Source: Reticulitermes speratus (taxonomy: Eukaryota > Arthropoda > Insecta > Blattodea > Rhinotermitidae). From it: a DNA stretch of 64,000 bases. Shown piece by piece: positions 20,347-30,659 of the stretch (its first letter is position 1; each line of letters begins with the position of its first letter). Below the pieces are notes generated by a model. The model saw only the letters and a program-made list of their open reading frames with translations, was not told the DNA's origin and did not search any database. The DNA lies in NCBI GenBank assembly GCA_021186555.1, contig JAJKFL010000006.1, forward strand, positions 44,154,138 to 44,218,137. The letters run 5' to 3'. The translations under genes and the position numbers were made by a program.

Positions 20347-21492
20347 GGAAACTGACGGTCGATATTTGGTTTACTTCATGTGAGCTAGCAGAGGAGCTTG
20401 TTGAAAGGAAACTGACGGTCGATATTTGGTTTACTTTATGTGAGCTAGCAGAGGAGCTTGTTGAAAGGAAACTGACGGTCGATATTTGGTTTACTTCATG
20501 TGAGCTAGCAGAGGAGCTTGTTGAAAGGAAACTGACGGTCGATATTTGGTTTACTTCATGTGAGCTAGCAGAGGAGCTTGTTGAAAGGAAACTGACGGTC
20601 GATATTTGGTTTACTTTATGTGAGCTAGCAGAGGAGCTTGTTGAAAGGAAACTGACGGTCGATATTTGGTTTACTTTATGTGAGCTAGCAGAGGAGCTTG
20701 TTGAAAGGAAACTGACGGTCGATATTTGGTTTACTTCATGTGAGCTAGCAGAGGAGCTTGTTGAAAGGAAACTGACGGTCGATATTTGGTTTACTTTATG
20801 TGAGCTAGCAGAGGAGCTTGTTGAAAGGAAACTGACGGTCGATATTTGGTTTACTTCATGTGAGCTAGCAGAGGAGCTTGTTGAAAGGAAACTGACGGTC
20901 GATATTGGTTTACTTCATGTGAGCTAGCAGAGGAGCTTGTTGAAAGGAAACTGACGGTCGATATTTGGTTTACTTCATGTGAGCTAGCAGAGGAGCTTGT
21001 TGAAAGGAAACTGACGGTCGATATTTGGTTTATTTCATGTGAGCTAGCAGAGGAGCTTGTTGAAAGGAAACTGACGGTCGATATTTGGTTTACTTCATGT
21101 GAGCTAGCAGAGGAGCTTGTTGAAAGGAAACTGACGGTCGATATTTGGTTTACTTCATGTGAGCTAGCAGAGGAGCTTGTTGAAAGGAAACTGACGGTCG
21201 ATATTTGGTTTACTTCATGTGAGCTAGCAGAGGAGCTTGTTGAAAGGAAACTGACGGTCGATATTTGGTTTACTTCATGTGAGCTAGCAGAGGAGCTTGT
21301 TGAAAGGAAACTGACGGTCGATATTTGGTTTACTTCATGTGAGCTAGCAGAGGAGCTTGTTGAAAGGAAACTGACGGTCGATATTTGGTTTACTTCATGT
21401 GAGCTAGCAGAGGAGCTTGTTGAAAGGAAACTGACGGTCGATATTTGGTTTACTTCATGTGAGCTAGCAGAGGAGCTTGTTGAAAGGAAACA
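20347..21492. repeat. 60-bp tandem array, about 19 copies
   Basis: The unit is GGAAACTGACGGTCGATATT, then TGGTTTACTTCATGTGAGC, then TAGCAGAGGAGCTTGTTGAAA. Copies are nearly identical; the main variant is TTCATG versus TTTATG. One copy at about 20881-20939 is 59 bp, having lost one T. Because 60 is divisible by three, open frames run through it on both strands (198 codons plus, 226 codons minus), both ending near the 59-bp copy. The plus frame gives a 20-residue repeat (KLTVDIWFTSCELAEELVER). I regard these frames as by-products. Confidence 0.95.
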
Positions 21493-21724
21493 GACCGTGG
21501 CCGGTATCATGAGAAAAGGTAAGACCAACATTCCTGTGTAACGTGTGGGAACTAAAAGAAAACCGGTCCGATTTTCCGACTTTGTTTTTTTGGTTAAACG
21601 TCAGTATGGCGTCATCCCAAAGACACAAATCTTTCTATCATGCACGCGCAGAAGTCATTTCGGAATCTCAGACGTCAGAGATAATCTAATTGTACAGCGA
21701 TAGTACTGAGGGCGTATACATATT

Positions 21725-23362
21725 TGATCACTCGTAGATGGCCTGTCACCCAGTCTTTTGTGGGTTATCTTATCTTTCCAAAGGGCCCGTCAGCAGAAGC
21801 TCCGGATGCACGGCAGCCCTGTGTTGTTCTCTCAGCACAAATTCATTAACACTGTGCCTCTTACAAAGCGACACAGGTCTTTTAATGAAACCGTGCTTAT
21901 ATCTTTTGGTTCTACAAAGAACTTCCCAAGGAAATTTAGCGCTAGCGAGCCAAGGCCTCGCAGCAGCAAATAATAAGGTATGATGTTGCAGTCTCCAACT
22001 TGCAGACTCTGCAGTCTTGATCACCATCAAACCGGCCCATAATATTTAGGTGCTTATTCACAGGAGCATGGCCCGTGAGGAATGCAACTACCATTCTCAG
22101 CTGATGCCTACTTAATTTAAGCAGGTCCTCGGCTCTTCTTCTTCTTCCTCTTTTTTTTTTTTTTTTTTGCATGGTCTACTAATAAAACGTTTACCATGTC
22201 TGTGACCCGGTAAATTTTTCCAGGCAATACAATGTTGAAGCTTGGTCCAGTTCTTAGTTGCTTCTCGTGCTGAACAACTAGGTATTCCAAGAGCCGGTTC
22301 TGGGCCGAGTAGCGTCATCGCTGCACCTTGCCTAGCAAGTTCGTCAGCCTTTTCATTTCCTGGGATGCCACAATGCCCCGGCACCAATATGAGGGTTACC
22401 TCATTCCGGTTTGCCAGCACAGAGAGAGCATCCAAGCATTCTGCAACCAGTCGTGAAGTCACTTTTGGGCTACTAAGCGCCTTAAGTGCAGTCTGGCTGT
22501 CAGAAGAAATAAGGATCCGCTTATGTCTATAAGCACTTCTTATATTTTCATATGCGCATCAAATAATGGCATATATTTCGGTTTGAGAAACCTTGGCGTA
22601 TTTTCCCAGAGAGAAACTAAAGCTTCTGTCTGTTCTTTTACCATATATACCAGCCCCTGGCCCTGAATCAACCCTAGAACCATCAGTAAACCAGATCAGA
22701 GCGTCCTCAGGAAACACTGGGTCTTTGTTTTTCCAGTACTGCCGGTCTGTTATAACCATGAAGTTTTTAGCATAACGATGACCTGGTAATATGCAGTCTG
22801 ACCGCATGTCTAGTAAAGAAAGGTTCACCCACATTTTTCCAGGTGGTTGGCAGCTCTGACACTATTCTAGGAACATTAGTTGCTTGAATATTTGCAGTCT
22901 ATAGAGTGCCATCCTCACCTCCTCCGTGATCAACAGGTGTAGAGGAGTCAGATTCAGAAGCACTTCCATTGCTGCAGTAGGGGTCGATTTCCTAGCCCCA
23001 GTGATAGCTAGACAGGCCATTCTTTGAATCCTGCCTAATTGGACTTTAGTGCTTTTTTGCGTAACCTTGGCCCACCGTACCAAGGCTGCATGAAAAATAG
23101 AAGGTCTGATTACCCTAGTATAGAACCACTGCACCGTAGTAGGTCTAAGACCCCATTTCTTGCCATACGTGCGTCTAGTCACTGCAAAGGTTGTTTCCGC
23201 TTTTCTAGTTATTTGCTGCAAATGTTGGTTCCAGCTAAGTTTGGAGTCTAAGATCACCCCCAAATACTTAACCTCCCCCAGCATTTTAAGTTCCTTACCT
23301 TGAAGCGTAAGAGGTCCTAAGTCCTCTACCTTCCATTTGCTGGTAAAGGGTTTTGTAGGTTA
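21725..23362 (-). pseudogene. Non-LTR retrotransposon 3' half (RT C-terminus plus RNase H)
   Basis: A Jockey/R1-like element with a terminal RNase H domain. Reading leftward from 23362: the reverse transcriptase thumb (GEVKYLGVILDSKLSWNQH; RTYGKKWGLRPTTVQWFYT), then RNase H with its DEDD residues visible (WFTDGSRVDSGPG; SQTEIYAII; ISSDSQTAL; GHCGIPGNEKADELAR), then the Cys-rich tail DCRVCKLETATSY, and a 3' untranslated part to about 21725. A single frame holds from 23362 to about 22150 apart from two stops (22862-22864 and 22559-22561). A frameshift follows at a T run near 22150. The element is truncated at 5', with its endonuclease and RT catalytic core missing. It is a dead but fairly young copy about 1.3 kb upstream of CPT1 in opposite orientation. 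Confidence 0.85.
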
Positions 23363-24039
23363 CTTGATGGTGCATTCTGTGATGTGTTGTTTACTTATAA
23401 TTCTGCCCGCTAATCTTGACAAGTATTATTGGGACTTGAAAACCTCATTGCAAATTTCAGTAATATGGTTAGGTAGCACGATTACGTATGTATGAATGAT
23501 AATGTTTGGTATAACAGTGTCATTGATTATTTTGTACTAAAATAATAATACTCACTGGTTCTACCCCTGCGAATACTTCACACTAGAAACAGTAAAGTAT
23601 TTAATCAACAAGAATTACAGCATTTTAATCTTACTACATATTAAAAAGTATATTACTAATGCTTGAAGCTGGGTAAGTTCTTTCGGAGATCAACGGATCA
23701 TAAGCAACATGTAAAGAAGGAAAAAAAAAACTTCCTAGCGTGAGTAAATCAGAAACAAAATGTTGCCTCAAGCGGAGGCCAAGAGAAGTAAATGAAATAT
23801 GGTAGCTTTCCTTGGCCTTCACTTGAGACAGCACTGTCAATTTTTAACTTTAGCTTTTTTGTTAAAAGGGATTTTTGAGAAGGAATTAATAATAAAGTTG
23901 GTTGCCATCAATGCTGAATCATAAGCTTTCTAAAATTGTATATGTTGAAAAAATCCGTTCGGTAGTTAGTAGATCATGATGTCACAAGCAAACCTTGCTG
24001 TGGGTGTACATGATTGTTAGAGATGCATTATTATGGTAT
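23363..24039. other. Unassigned sequence upstream of CPT1
   Basis: No gene or repeat is recognised. It might contain upstream non-coding exons or promoter of CPT1, but no TATA, initiator or other element can be assigned confidently. Confidence 0.3.
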
Positions 24040-24490
24040 GCAAGCATTCCTTATTGCCTGCAAAGGAGTAGTTTGAGGACAACCTGACTTTGGGGAAGGT
24101 GACGACAATATGTTTTGGAACATTTATGGGATCTTTCTCATTGATTTCATGCCACGTGGTGTGAAGGTGACTTCAGTTGCCTATCAGGCTACACACTCAT
24201 GACACCGCCACTGCTCTGCTAGACGCGTGGCATTGGGAACATGTTCCGTACCCATGACTTGGCCCTGCTGGACTTCCACATGTGGGGCAAACTGGGGAGA
24301 AAAAACTCTCCGAGGCTGGCGGTGTCCATCTGACGACAGTGTCAAAACGGAGGTTCAGAAGTGGCTTCAAGAGGACGTCGCCAGCCACCAGGGCTTAGAA
24401 GTTCACGTTGTACATTACTATCAGTGCTTGTTCCAAGTTTGGTGACTGTGGAGAAAAAAAGACTGGTGTCCAAACATAACTGCGTGCTTC
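24040..24490 (+). pseudogene. Mariner-like transposase remnant
   Basis: Fragments in different frames read GIFLIDFMPRGVK, then DLALLDFHMWGKLG, then SDDSVKTEVQKWLQEDVAS, and CPNITACFT after a further shift. These correspond to the C-terminal half of a mariner transposase, including the PDLAP-x-DFH region that holds the third catalytic Asp. It has several frameshifts and no intact ends. A longer, also broken relative is at 44530-45760. It ends about 150 bp before the first recognised CPT1 exon. Confidence 0.6.
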
Positions 24491-24633
24491 ACTTAGCACC
24501 ACTTCCCCTCCATTTACCTAAAAGGAAAATGGAAACCTGACTTTGTATATAGGACATTTTTATGTGCTGGTATGCAAGGAAAGTAGTGAATTTACACAAC
24601 TGCTGCAACTCACCAACATTTTGCTTGTTTCAG

Positions 24634-24823
24634 GAGAGACTGCAATCTTCCCCAGAACTGAGCTGACAGACTTGGCCACAGGATGGCGGAAGCCCATTCG
24701 GCTGTTGCATTCTCCTTCTCTATAACTCATGAAGGCTGGGATGTCAACTTTGATCGGGAAGTACTGCACTTGGTCTGGCAGTCTGGAGTTCGCTCATGGA
24801 AGAAGCGATTTGCTAGGTTCAAG
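24634..24823 (+). CDS. CPT1: CPT1 exon 1 (first coding exon)
   Basis: An acceptor TTGTTTCAG ends at 24633, so at least one non-coding exon should lie upstream. Translation starts at 24683 in a good context (A at -3, G at +4), giving 47 codons: MAEAHSAVAFSFSITHEGW, then DVNFDREVLHLVWQSGV, then RSWKKRFARFK. This is the conserved N-terminal regulatory segment of CPT1 that faces the cytosol and sets malonyl-CoA sensitivity. Donor AAG|GTAAAC, phase 0. Untranslated part: 24634-24682. Confidence 0.93.
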
Positions 24824-25365
24824 GTAAACAATTATGTGCTTGTGTTTGAAAATATTTGTATTTAATTCTGGGGAACTGCTGTGCTTGCATCATTATGTGC
24901 AAAACCCATTTGGATATTGTATTTATTTTGGTTGAGGAAAAAATTATTTCAATTTAATTTGTCTTTTGATTAACTCAGTTCTTTTAAGGAATGTATCTCT
25001 ATATTAGGTGAAGAATATCTGTATACTGTTGAATATTGGTGTGTAAGGGATGTAAACACTGGACACGAAAGGGTTAAATGTGGTCACATCCCATGGATGT
25101 TACTGTAACATTAACTGTTACACCTTCTTGATTAATTTTGGCATACAGACAAGGTAAAGTGTTAAATTATTGGATGAGTCAGGAAGGGATATCTGTCAGG
25201 GTAGGGGCTCCAAGAGAGAATCACAGGTGATAGTTCTCATGGTTCTTTGTCGTCCTACCAAGATATCATCTTGTTTGTGTTCTATGGGATGCCACAAAAC
25301 ATAAACAAGATTATGTATTATACATTGCATTTTTTACCTCCTTTTTAAATATTGTATAAACAGGC

Positions 25366-25412
25366 GTGATGGTGGTCGACATTTGACTGAAACATGTAGC
25401 TATTAGATAAAC
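25366..25412 (+). ncRNA. Degenerate hammerhead-like hairpin in intron 1
   Basis: GTGATGGTGGTC-loop-GACTGAAACATGTAG keeps stem II (GGTC with GACT) and the GAAAC-ATGT-A part, but the first box has lost CTGATGA. Confidence 0.3.
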
Positions 25413-25573
25413 ATAGTTGTGTTTGCCTGACTATTGTAAAGCTTTGTGATTGAAACTGTATACGTATTAAGCTCCCCCCTCCCCCTACCAGCATGTATGA
25501 AGAGTTGTTTGTGTAACTCTTTGAAATGTTTTAATTTGTTTTAAAATTACAGAATCACAATTGCCTCTCCTTG

Positions 25574-26440
25574 CATAGCTGTTATAATTACCTTACGTAC
25601 TCCAGCGTTTTGCTGTATGTAATTAAACTTACTTTGTGACTTATATAGAGTTCAGTATTTGCAACTGCAAAAACTACTGCTGACAAGTTGCGTAGGTCAC
25701 CTCTTACCTCGACCCAAGTCAGGAGGTTGCAACATATCAACTGTTTTACCAATGAGAAACACTTTTTGTGAACTTCTTTCATTTTCTCGGTTCTCTGAGC
25801 CCTGTTTTTGCTATTTTGCACTTTTGTGTTATCTGCTTTTTTTCTTGTACACAAAAAGACACCATATGTTCTGGACTGTCATTTCCTTTATCCTTATCTT
25901 TCTCATTGGCATTATTGTTGTTGGTTGCTTCCTGGAAGTTTTCTATCTCTTCGTCATTATGACTGAATGCTTTCCTTTGATGTCAGCCTTATTTTTTTGA
26001 AAGGTTACAACAGGAGTCTTGTTGTCATCCTGTTGCACAATGTGGTCCATAATTTCATTATTTGTTTTATCAGTGTGTCTGCCATTTTCATCGTTATCTC
26101 CTGTACTCTTAAAACCAGCCTCAGGCCGTTCTTCTGTTTGTAAATTCAGAAAGGTTTCATCAGGAAGACAGGAGGTGTTGCGCCCTACTTTCTTCAGTGA
26201 ACCATACATGGCTTCATAAGGGCTGGATTTGATCCCTCTTTGGTAAACCCCACTTTTCATAATGTGTAGAATACACGAACCCTCGCTCCACTTACGCATG
26301 TGGTTGTTTTCCAGCCAGGTGCTTAACATACTTTCAATGCCTTGGTTGGCATTCTTGAGGGAACCTTGCGTTTGGCTGCACATTAGGTTTCCCATGGACA
26401 ATTTCCAGTTTATGCCATATTGAGCAAACTTCTTCCACAA
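25574..26440 (-). pseudogene. KRBA2-like integrase fragment in intron 1
   Basis: A 165-codon minus-strand frame (25943-26440) reads SQTQGSLKNANQGIESMLST, then WLENNHMRKWSEGSCILHIM, then GVYQRGIKSSPYEAMYG. This is the C-terminal part of a retroviral-type integrase core of the KRBA2/GIN-like group, which carries a SQ-G-S-x-E-x-AN motif; the usual catalytic Glu is Lys here. A further frame at 25588-25854 (VRGDLRNLSAVVFAV) matches the region that follows it. The two are separated by stops, so the element is not functional. It lies antisense to CPT1. Confidence 0.65.
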
Positions 26441-26913
26441 TTCATTTTGGAAACTTTGTGGCTGAAAAGAGGGAGCTGCATTAATAGCAAATAAAATGAC
26501 TGACCTCTTCAGCTTGTTCGCTTTTCAACAGACACAATTGTACATACTTAGTAAAGTGAATTTGATGTACAAGAATGAATTTGAACTTCTTCATCTAGTT
26601 GGAACTGCATGTCAGTCAAATCCATGGCATCTGGAACTAATTTGTTCAAACATATAGGTTTGACAACTAATCCCTTTTAGGAACCTCACATTTGTTGTGA
26701 CATGTTTCACAAAAATTTAAGTAAATCAGGCACTTAGCAGTGATATTTTTGTATTTGCAGATCAGTTCCTCTGTGTCAAGTCACCAAATGAGTATCAACG
26801 GGTAGCTGGAGAGATCCTTAAAATTGTCCATACCATGTACATACTTATTATAACAACATGTATTCCCACCAACTTGTACACAATATTGAAGTACAATGTA
26901 AAACTTTATAAGA

Positions 26914-26957
26914 CTCCCGACATGTTTCAGTATAACATCACACCATTCTCAGGGGAG
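26914..26957 (-). ncRNA. Hammerhead-like motif, core mutated
   Basis: CTCCC / GGGAG form a 5-bp stem I, and GAAACATGTC supplies stem III and a UC cleavage site. The first box reads CTGAGAA, so the invariant G8 is lost and stem II is imperfect. Confidence 0.45.
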
Positions 26958-27207
26958 ACACACAGAACACTTAAAAATACACAAGTCTAGTTGGTTAGGA
27001 ATTCATTACAAAACACGTTAAAATGTCACATGACGCCACTACATTACACTACATTTCTTGGCACATTCGTCGATGAACAATCTGCAACACACCAGCAACT
27101 TTTGTATAATATTTTAACACACGGCATCATGTGGTGTTTTAACACCACATTTTTTTAAAATGAATTCTTAACCAGCTAGGCTTGTTATTTTCAAGTGTTC
27201 TGTGTGT

Positions 27208-27251
27208 CTCCCCTGAGGGTGGTGTGATGTTACACCGAAACATGTCGGGAG
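27208..27251 (+). ncRNA. Hammerhead-like motif, sense to CPT1, core mutated
   Basis: The 5-bp stem I (CTCCC / GGGAG), the perfect 5-bp stem II (GGTGT / ACACC) and GAAACATGTC are all present. The first box is CTGAGGG, so A9 is lost. Confidence 0.5.
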
Positions 27252-27919
27252 TCTTATAAGGCTTGTTACATTGCACTTCAATACTGTGAACGAGTTCATG
27301 GTAATATATGTTGTTCTATGAAGAGATCCTTGTTGGAAATGCAGAACTGTCTTCCATAAAAGGATAAATCAACTTCTTGCAGCTTCCTGTATTGACTGTG
27401 TTGTAACTTTCAGCATTTGATAGTCATTCAAATTTTTTCCTCTTTGCTTGTTCTTTGCTTCCCTCACTTTATGTAACACCTAACCATAACTGTCTTTTGT
27501 CATTAAAACACAATTTTTACTTTTGTCACACAGTACTTGATTTCATGTCCTGTAGAATAATAATGTCATAATATGTAGGGTATACATGCTGAAGTCAAAT
27601 ACTGTCACAAAATGGCAACTCCGAAGTGCAACTTAGTCACTGTTTGTGTTTGATAAGACATGGCCAAAGAAAGAATAATTTTGTGTGATGTGATCGACAT
27701 GACACTCTTTGAAATTAGATATTGTTAGAAGCAAGTATAGAGAAATACTTTTTCCTTATTTACATTTACAAACAGGATGTTAATAATAACCAGTAAAAGT
27801 GATTATTGTCATTAGATTTATCACATTTACTTCTCTTTTTGACATGTGTAATTATTAGTTATCATCCATATTTGTAATTGTTCACATTTGCCACAACATG
27901 CGTGTATTTCTTTTTTCAG

Positions 27920-28056
27920 AATAATATCAAGAGTGGGATATATCCAGCTCCACTACAGAGTCTTTGGGCAATTGTTGCAATTTTGGCAGCAGTGCACTTT
28001 GCCAAATATGGGATAGTTCATAAGTCTATCAATGCAATTTTGGTGCTAATGCCAGG
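27920..28056 (+). CDS. CPT1: CPT1 exon 2 (first membrane helix)
   Basis: Acceptor TTTTTTCAG, donor GG|GTATGT. It encodes 45 codons plus two bases: NNIKSGIYPAPLQS, then LWAIVAILAAVHFAKYGI, then VHKSINAILVLMPG. The hydrophobic stretch is the first transmembrane segment of CPT1. It ends in phase 2 and the split Gly codon is completed by A in exon 3. Confidence 0.95.
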
Positions 28057-29192
28057 GTATGTATTTCTAAGTCCATCTTATCTTGGGATGCTACCATTCT
28101 GCAACTGTGATCAGTACTGTACTCTACTGGGATGATGTGTTTCATTTCAAGATCATAACTTCAAGGTTAATCACCAGTAGCAAAGTTGGAAGAAATTGTA
28201 TATGTTCTGCAGCATGGGAAAGGAAGTGGAGACATACAGTCATGAAGTGTGTGTGTGTGTGGTAATGAAACACTAACCATGGTAAAACACTTTGCTGACA
28301 CTTTACATATGTCCAAATTATGTGGATGTGGAGACACAAAGTGTTATAATATTCTTGCCTCATTTGCAAGCTTATAAATTGCCAAATGATGGTTAACATG
28401 AATTAAATCTCATATGCAAATACAGTATTATTGAATTTTTTGTAGATGTTGAGGGACATATGTCTTGTTTGTCATCTACAGCTGAGGTTTGGAAGTTCTT
28501 GAACTTCGATAACCTTTAGAATGTTGTTGCATGGCTTACATTGTCCTCACAAATGTAATTCACATCCTGTCTATTTGTCTCAGTGTCATTTTTCTGAGTT
28601 TTAATAGCAAAGCACTACTCATACACACACTCTTTGTCATCAGTTTCTTCCAACTGCAGCATGGTGCTTTTACTAGCACATAAACATGTGAGTGTAGCTG
28701 TCATGATGGTATTGTGCATGGAGGATTGCCAGTATCTCCAAGCTCTTTACAGTACTTGAATAAACATCAGTTTAAAAACTTGTTGATATCTTCTTGTATT
28801 TTGAAATGAAACTGCCAGCAATTTTCTTAAAGTACCAGGTCTGTGTTTTCCTGTATACAGTGTCTGTGTTTGTGTTTTGTAGTTCTGTTCTTGGTAAAGA
28901 GTGTACTGCACTGTGTGTTGTTATTTTTAAGGAAAGCAGACATTTGGATGGGTTCCTCTTGAAAGTGTTCTCATAAATGTCAAACACACACATTTGGAAA
29001 TTGTACTTAACATGATGTTTACAGAGTGACTGGGGGTGGGGGGAGTTTGTACCCTATGTATGATTTAATATGGTACATCATAAATTTAACTTAACCTTAA
29101 CACTATACAATGATGTACTGACATTGTATTTTTTCCATTTACAATTTGACAAAGCTGTGTGCTAACGCTATATGTGTCTTTTAGTATATGTT

Positions 29193-29243
29193 GGTGCTCC
29201 CTGAAATGGCGTTAAATAATAGCGAAAAACATGTAGGAGTGCC
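29193..29243 (+). ncRNA. Hammerhead-like motif with 8-bp stem I (intron 2)
   Basis: GGTGCTCC and GGAGTGCC can form eight consecutive pairs (two G-U) around CTGAAA-TGGCG-loop-AGCG-AAAAAC-ATGTA. The first box has lost the G of CTGAAGA, and the second reads GAAAAAC. The long paired stem I supports the family assignment although the core is inactive. It is sense to CPT1. Confidence 0.5.
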
Positions 29244-30008
29244 TCTCTATTCATGAACAAGTGTAATTTGTTGGTAATAAACTTATTTATATGTAATATT
29301 GTTCAAATTGTGGGTGTCTTTGTGACACCAGATGTGGGCTTGTGGGTTGTGATGCCGTGTATGGTAGTTCCATTTGTGGGCGTCTTGGTTGTGATACCAT
29401 GCAGTGTTGGAGGTGGATCGAGTATTTTGGATGACAACCCAGAAGAACTCATTCTGGACACTTACTGTCCTGGAAACCTGAAACTGTTATCATGCATGTG
29501 ATTAACTTTTGCCGTGAATCATCCAAACAGCCTTTCTGCCCTCACATTTGATGGAATTTAGATTTCCTGGGTGTCTTTGTTGTGTGTTTGCTTTCATTCC
29601 CCCTCATATGAGATTCTGCTGATCGTGTTTAATAGTTAATGAAGAAAATGAGAAGTAATTACAGGAGAAAGCATCTTACAGATTGAACCAATATCAGAGC
29701 AGTGTGAAAGGAAGCAAGCTGGATATGTTTTATGACATGCATTTGTTACTGTATAGATGAGCTATGTGACCCCACAGTTTTTGCACATGCTGCATAGGGC
29801 ACACAATTCCTAATCAACTTCCGTAAAGACCAAACTCTTTTGTTACTCCTATGCATAATTTAAAGAAAAGTTTATTGGTACACATGGGTTTTTTGTGCGT
29901 ATCCTCATGTTCAATGAGATCTGCCTGTATGTAAAATGGTAAATGTAGTTTTAATCTTAAGATTTTGATGTGGCACCATATAGTTTGGTAGCTGTGTATC
30001 ATTATTTT

Positions 30009-30087
30009 ACAGGAATGTGCTGTGCCCATCTTCAGGGTTGAAAAGGTTTTCATCCCTATCCTGAAGATGGAGGCAGCACATTCCTTT
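30009..30087. repeat. Short inverted repeat (intron 2)
   Basis: AGGAATGTGCTGTGCCCATC, then TTCAGGG on the left, pairs with CCTGAAGATGGAGGCAGCAC, then ATTCCTT on the right, with a 16-bp spacer. Related CTGAAGATGGAGGCAG strings occur at about 60943 and 62162. Confidence 0.75.
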
Positions 30088-30382
30088 ACCACACCCACAT
30101 CATTACACTCCACAAGACACTAATCTTTGTAGTCACCAACTGTGAGAACCTCAAATCTCATAATAGTGCATTATTTTTTGTGTATGTTAGTCACATGTAC
30201 TGTATGGGAAAAGAAACATCATTATGTTGCAAAGTTGTGTATTTCCTAGTGATTTTTAATTTCAGTCTATAACACTTCACAACTGCATCTTTCCAGCTGT
30301 GCTTGTTATTAATAATGGATGTTTTAGTCAATAATGTTTCAGTACAATATTTATTAGCATGTTTGCTCATGTTCTTGTTTAG

Positions 30383-30659
30383 ATCAACATTGCCGTGGGA
30401 GCTCATATCATGTACGTTGCTGGGTGTGATTGTGTGGCTCGCAATAATCTACTCAATTCGCTACATACTTAAGGTGCTTCTCATGTATAAGGGCTGGATG
30501 TATGAGCAGCGAGGGAAGGGGCGTGTCATTTCAAATCGTACCAAGATCTGGTTTTTTCTTATAAAAATTTTTTCTGGTGGTAGCAAGCCATTGCTATACA
30601 GCTATCAAGGGTCTCTGCCTCGCCTTCCCATTCCATCTCTCAAGGAAACCATGGCTAGG
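30383..30659 (+). CDS. CPT1: CPT1 exon 3 (second membrane helix)
   Basis: Acceptor TTGTTTAG, donor AGG|GTAAGT. It encodes 92 codons after the shared base: STLPWELISCTLLGVIVW, then LAIIYSIRYILKVLLMYKGW (second transmembrane segment and loop), then NRTKIWFFLIKIFSGGSKP, and LLYSYQGSLPRLPIPSLK followed by ETMAR. The SLPRLPxP motif is a CPT1/CPT2 family signature at the start of the acyltransferase domain. It ends in phase 0. Confidence 0.96.

Larger units (their letters stand above)
26852..27316. mobile_element. Foldback element with two head-to-head hammerhead-like motifs (intron 1)
   Basis: Inverted arms 26852-27008 and 27159-27316 (about 157 bp, roughly 80-85% alike) flank a 150-bp spacer. 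Each arm carries a hairpin of the CTGANGA...GAAACATGTC type, in opposite orientation (26914-26957 minus, 27208-27251 plus). The inverted, LTR-like arrangement around a lost interior fits a Penelope-like element remnant, but no reverse transcriptase or GIY-YIG sequence is present. Confidence 0.7.
28057..30382. other. CPT1 intron 2
   Basis: 2.3 kb. Apart from the hairpin at 29193 and an inverted repeat at 30009-30087, nothing is recognised. A transposon-like motif near 29290-29480 (GTGGGTGTCTTTGTGACACC..GGGTTGTGATGCCGTG) recurs degraded at about 41700-41800 and 55900-56000. Confidence 0.5.

Noticed and set aside
20331-21531. 198-codon plus and 226-codon minus frames
   Set aside because: Both are produced by a 60-bp tandem unit. 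No start context, no unique domain, and the same DNA is open on both strands.
24543-24725. 60-codon plus-strand frame overlapping CPT1 exon 1
   Set aside because: It runs in a different frame across the acceptor and the CPT1 start; it is a shadow.
30303-30382. Upstream extension of the CPT1 exon 3 frame from an ATG
   Set aside because: It precedes a good TTGTTTAG acceptor, and the CPT1 reading continues correctly from exon 2, so this is intron sequence.
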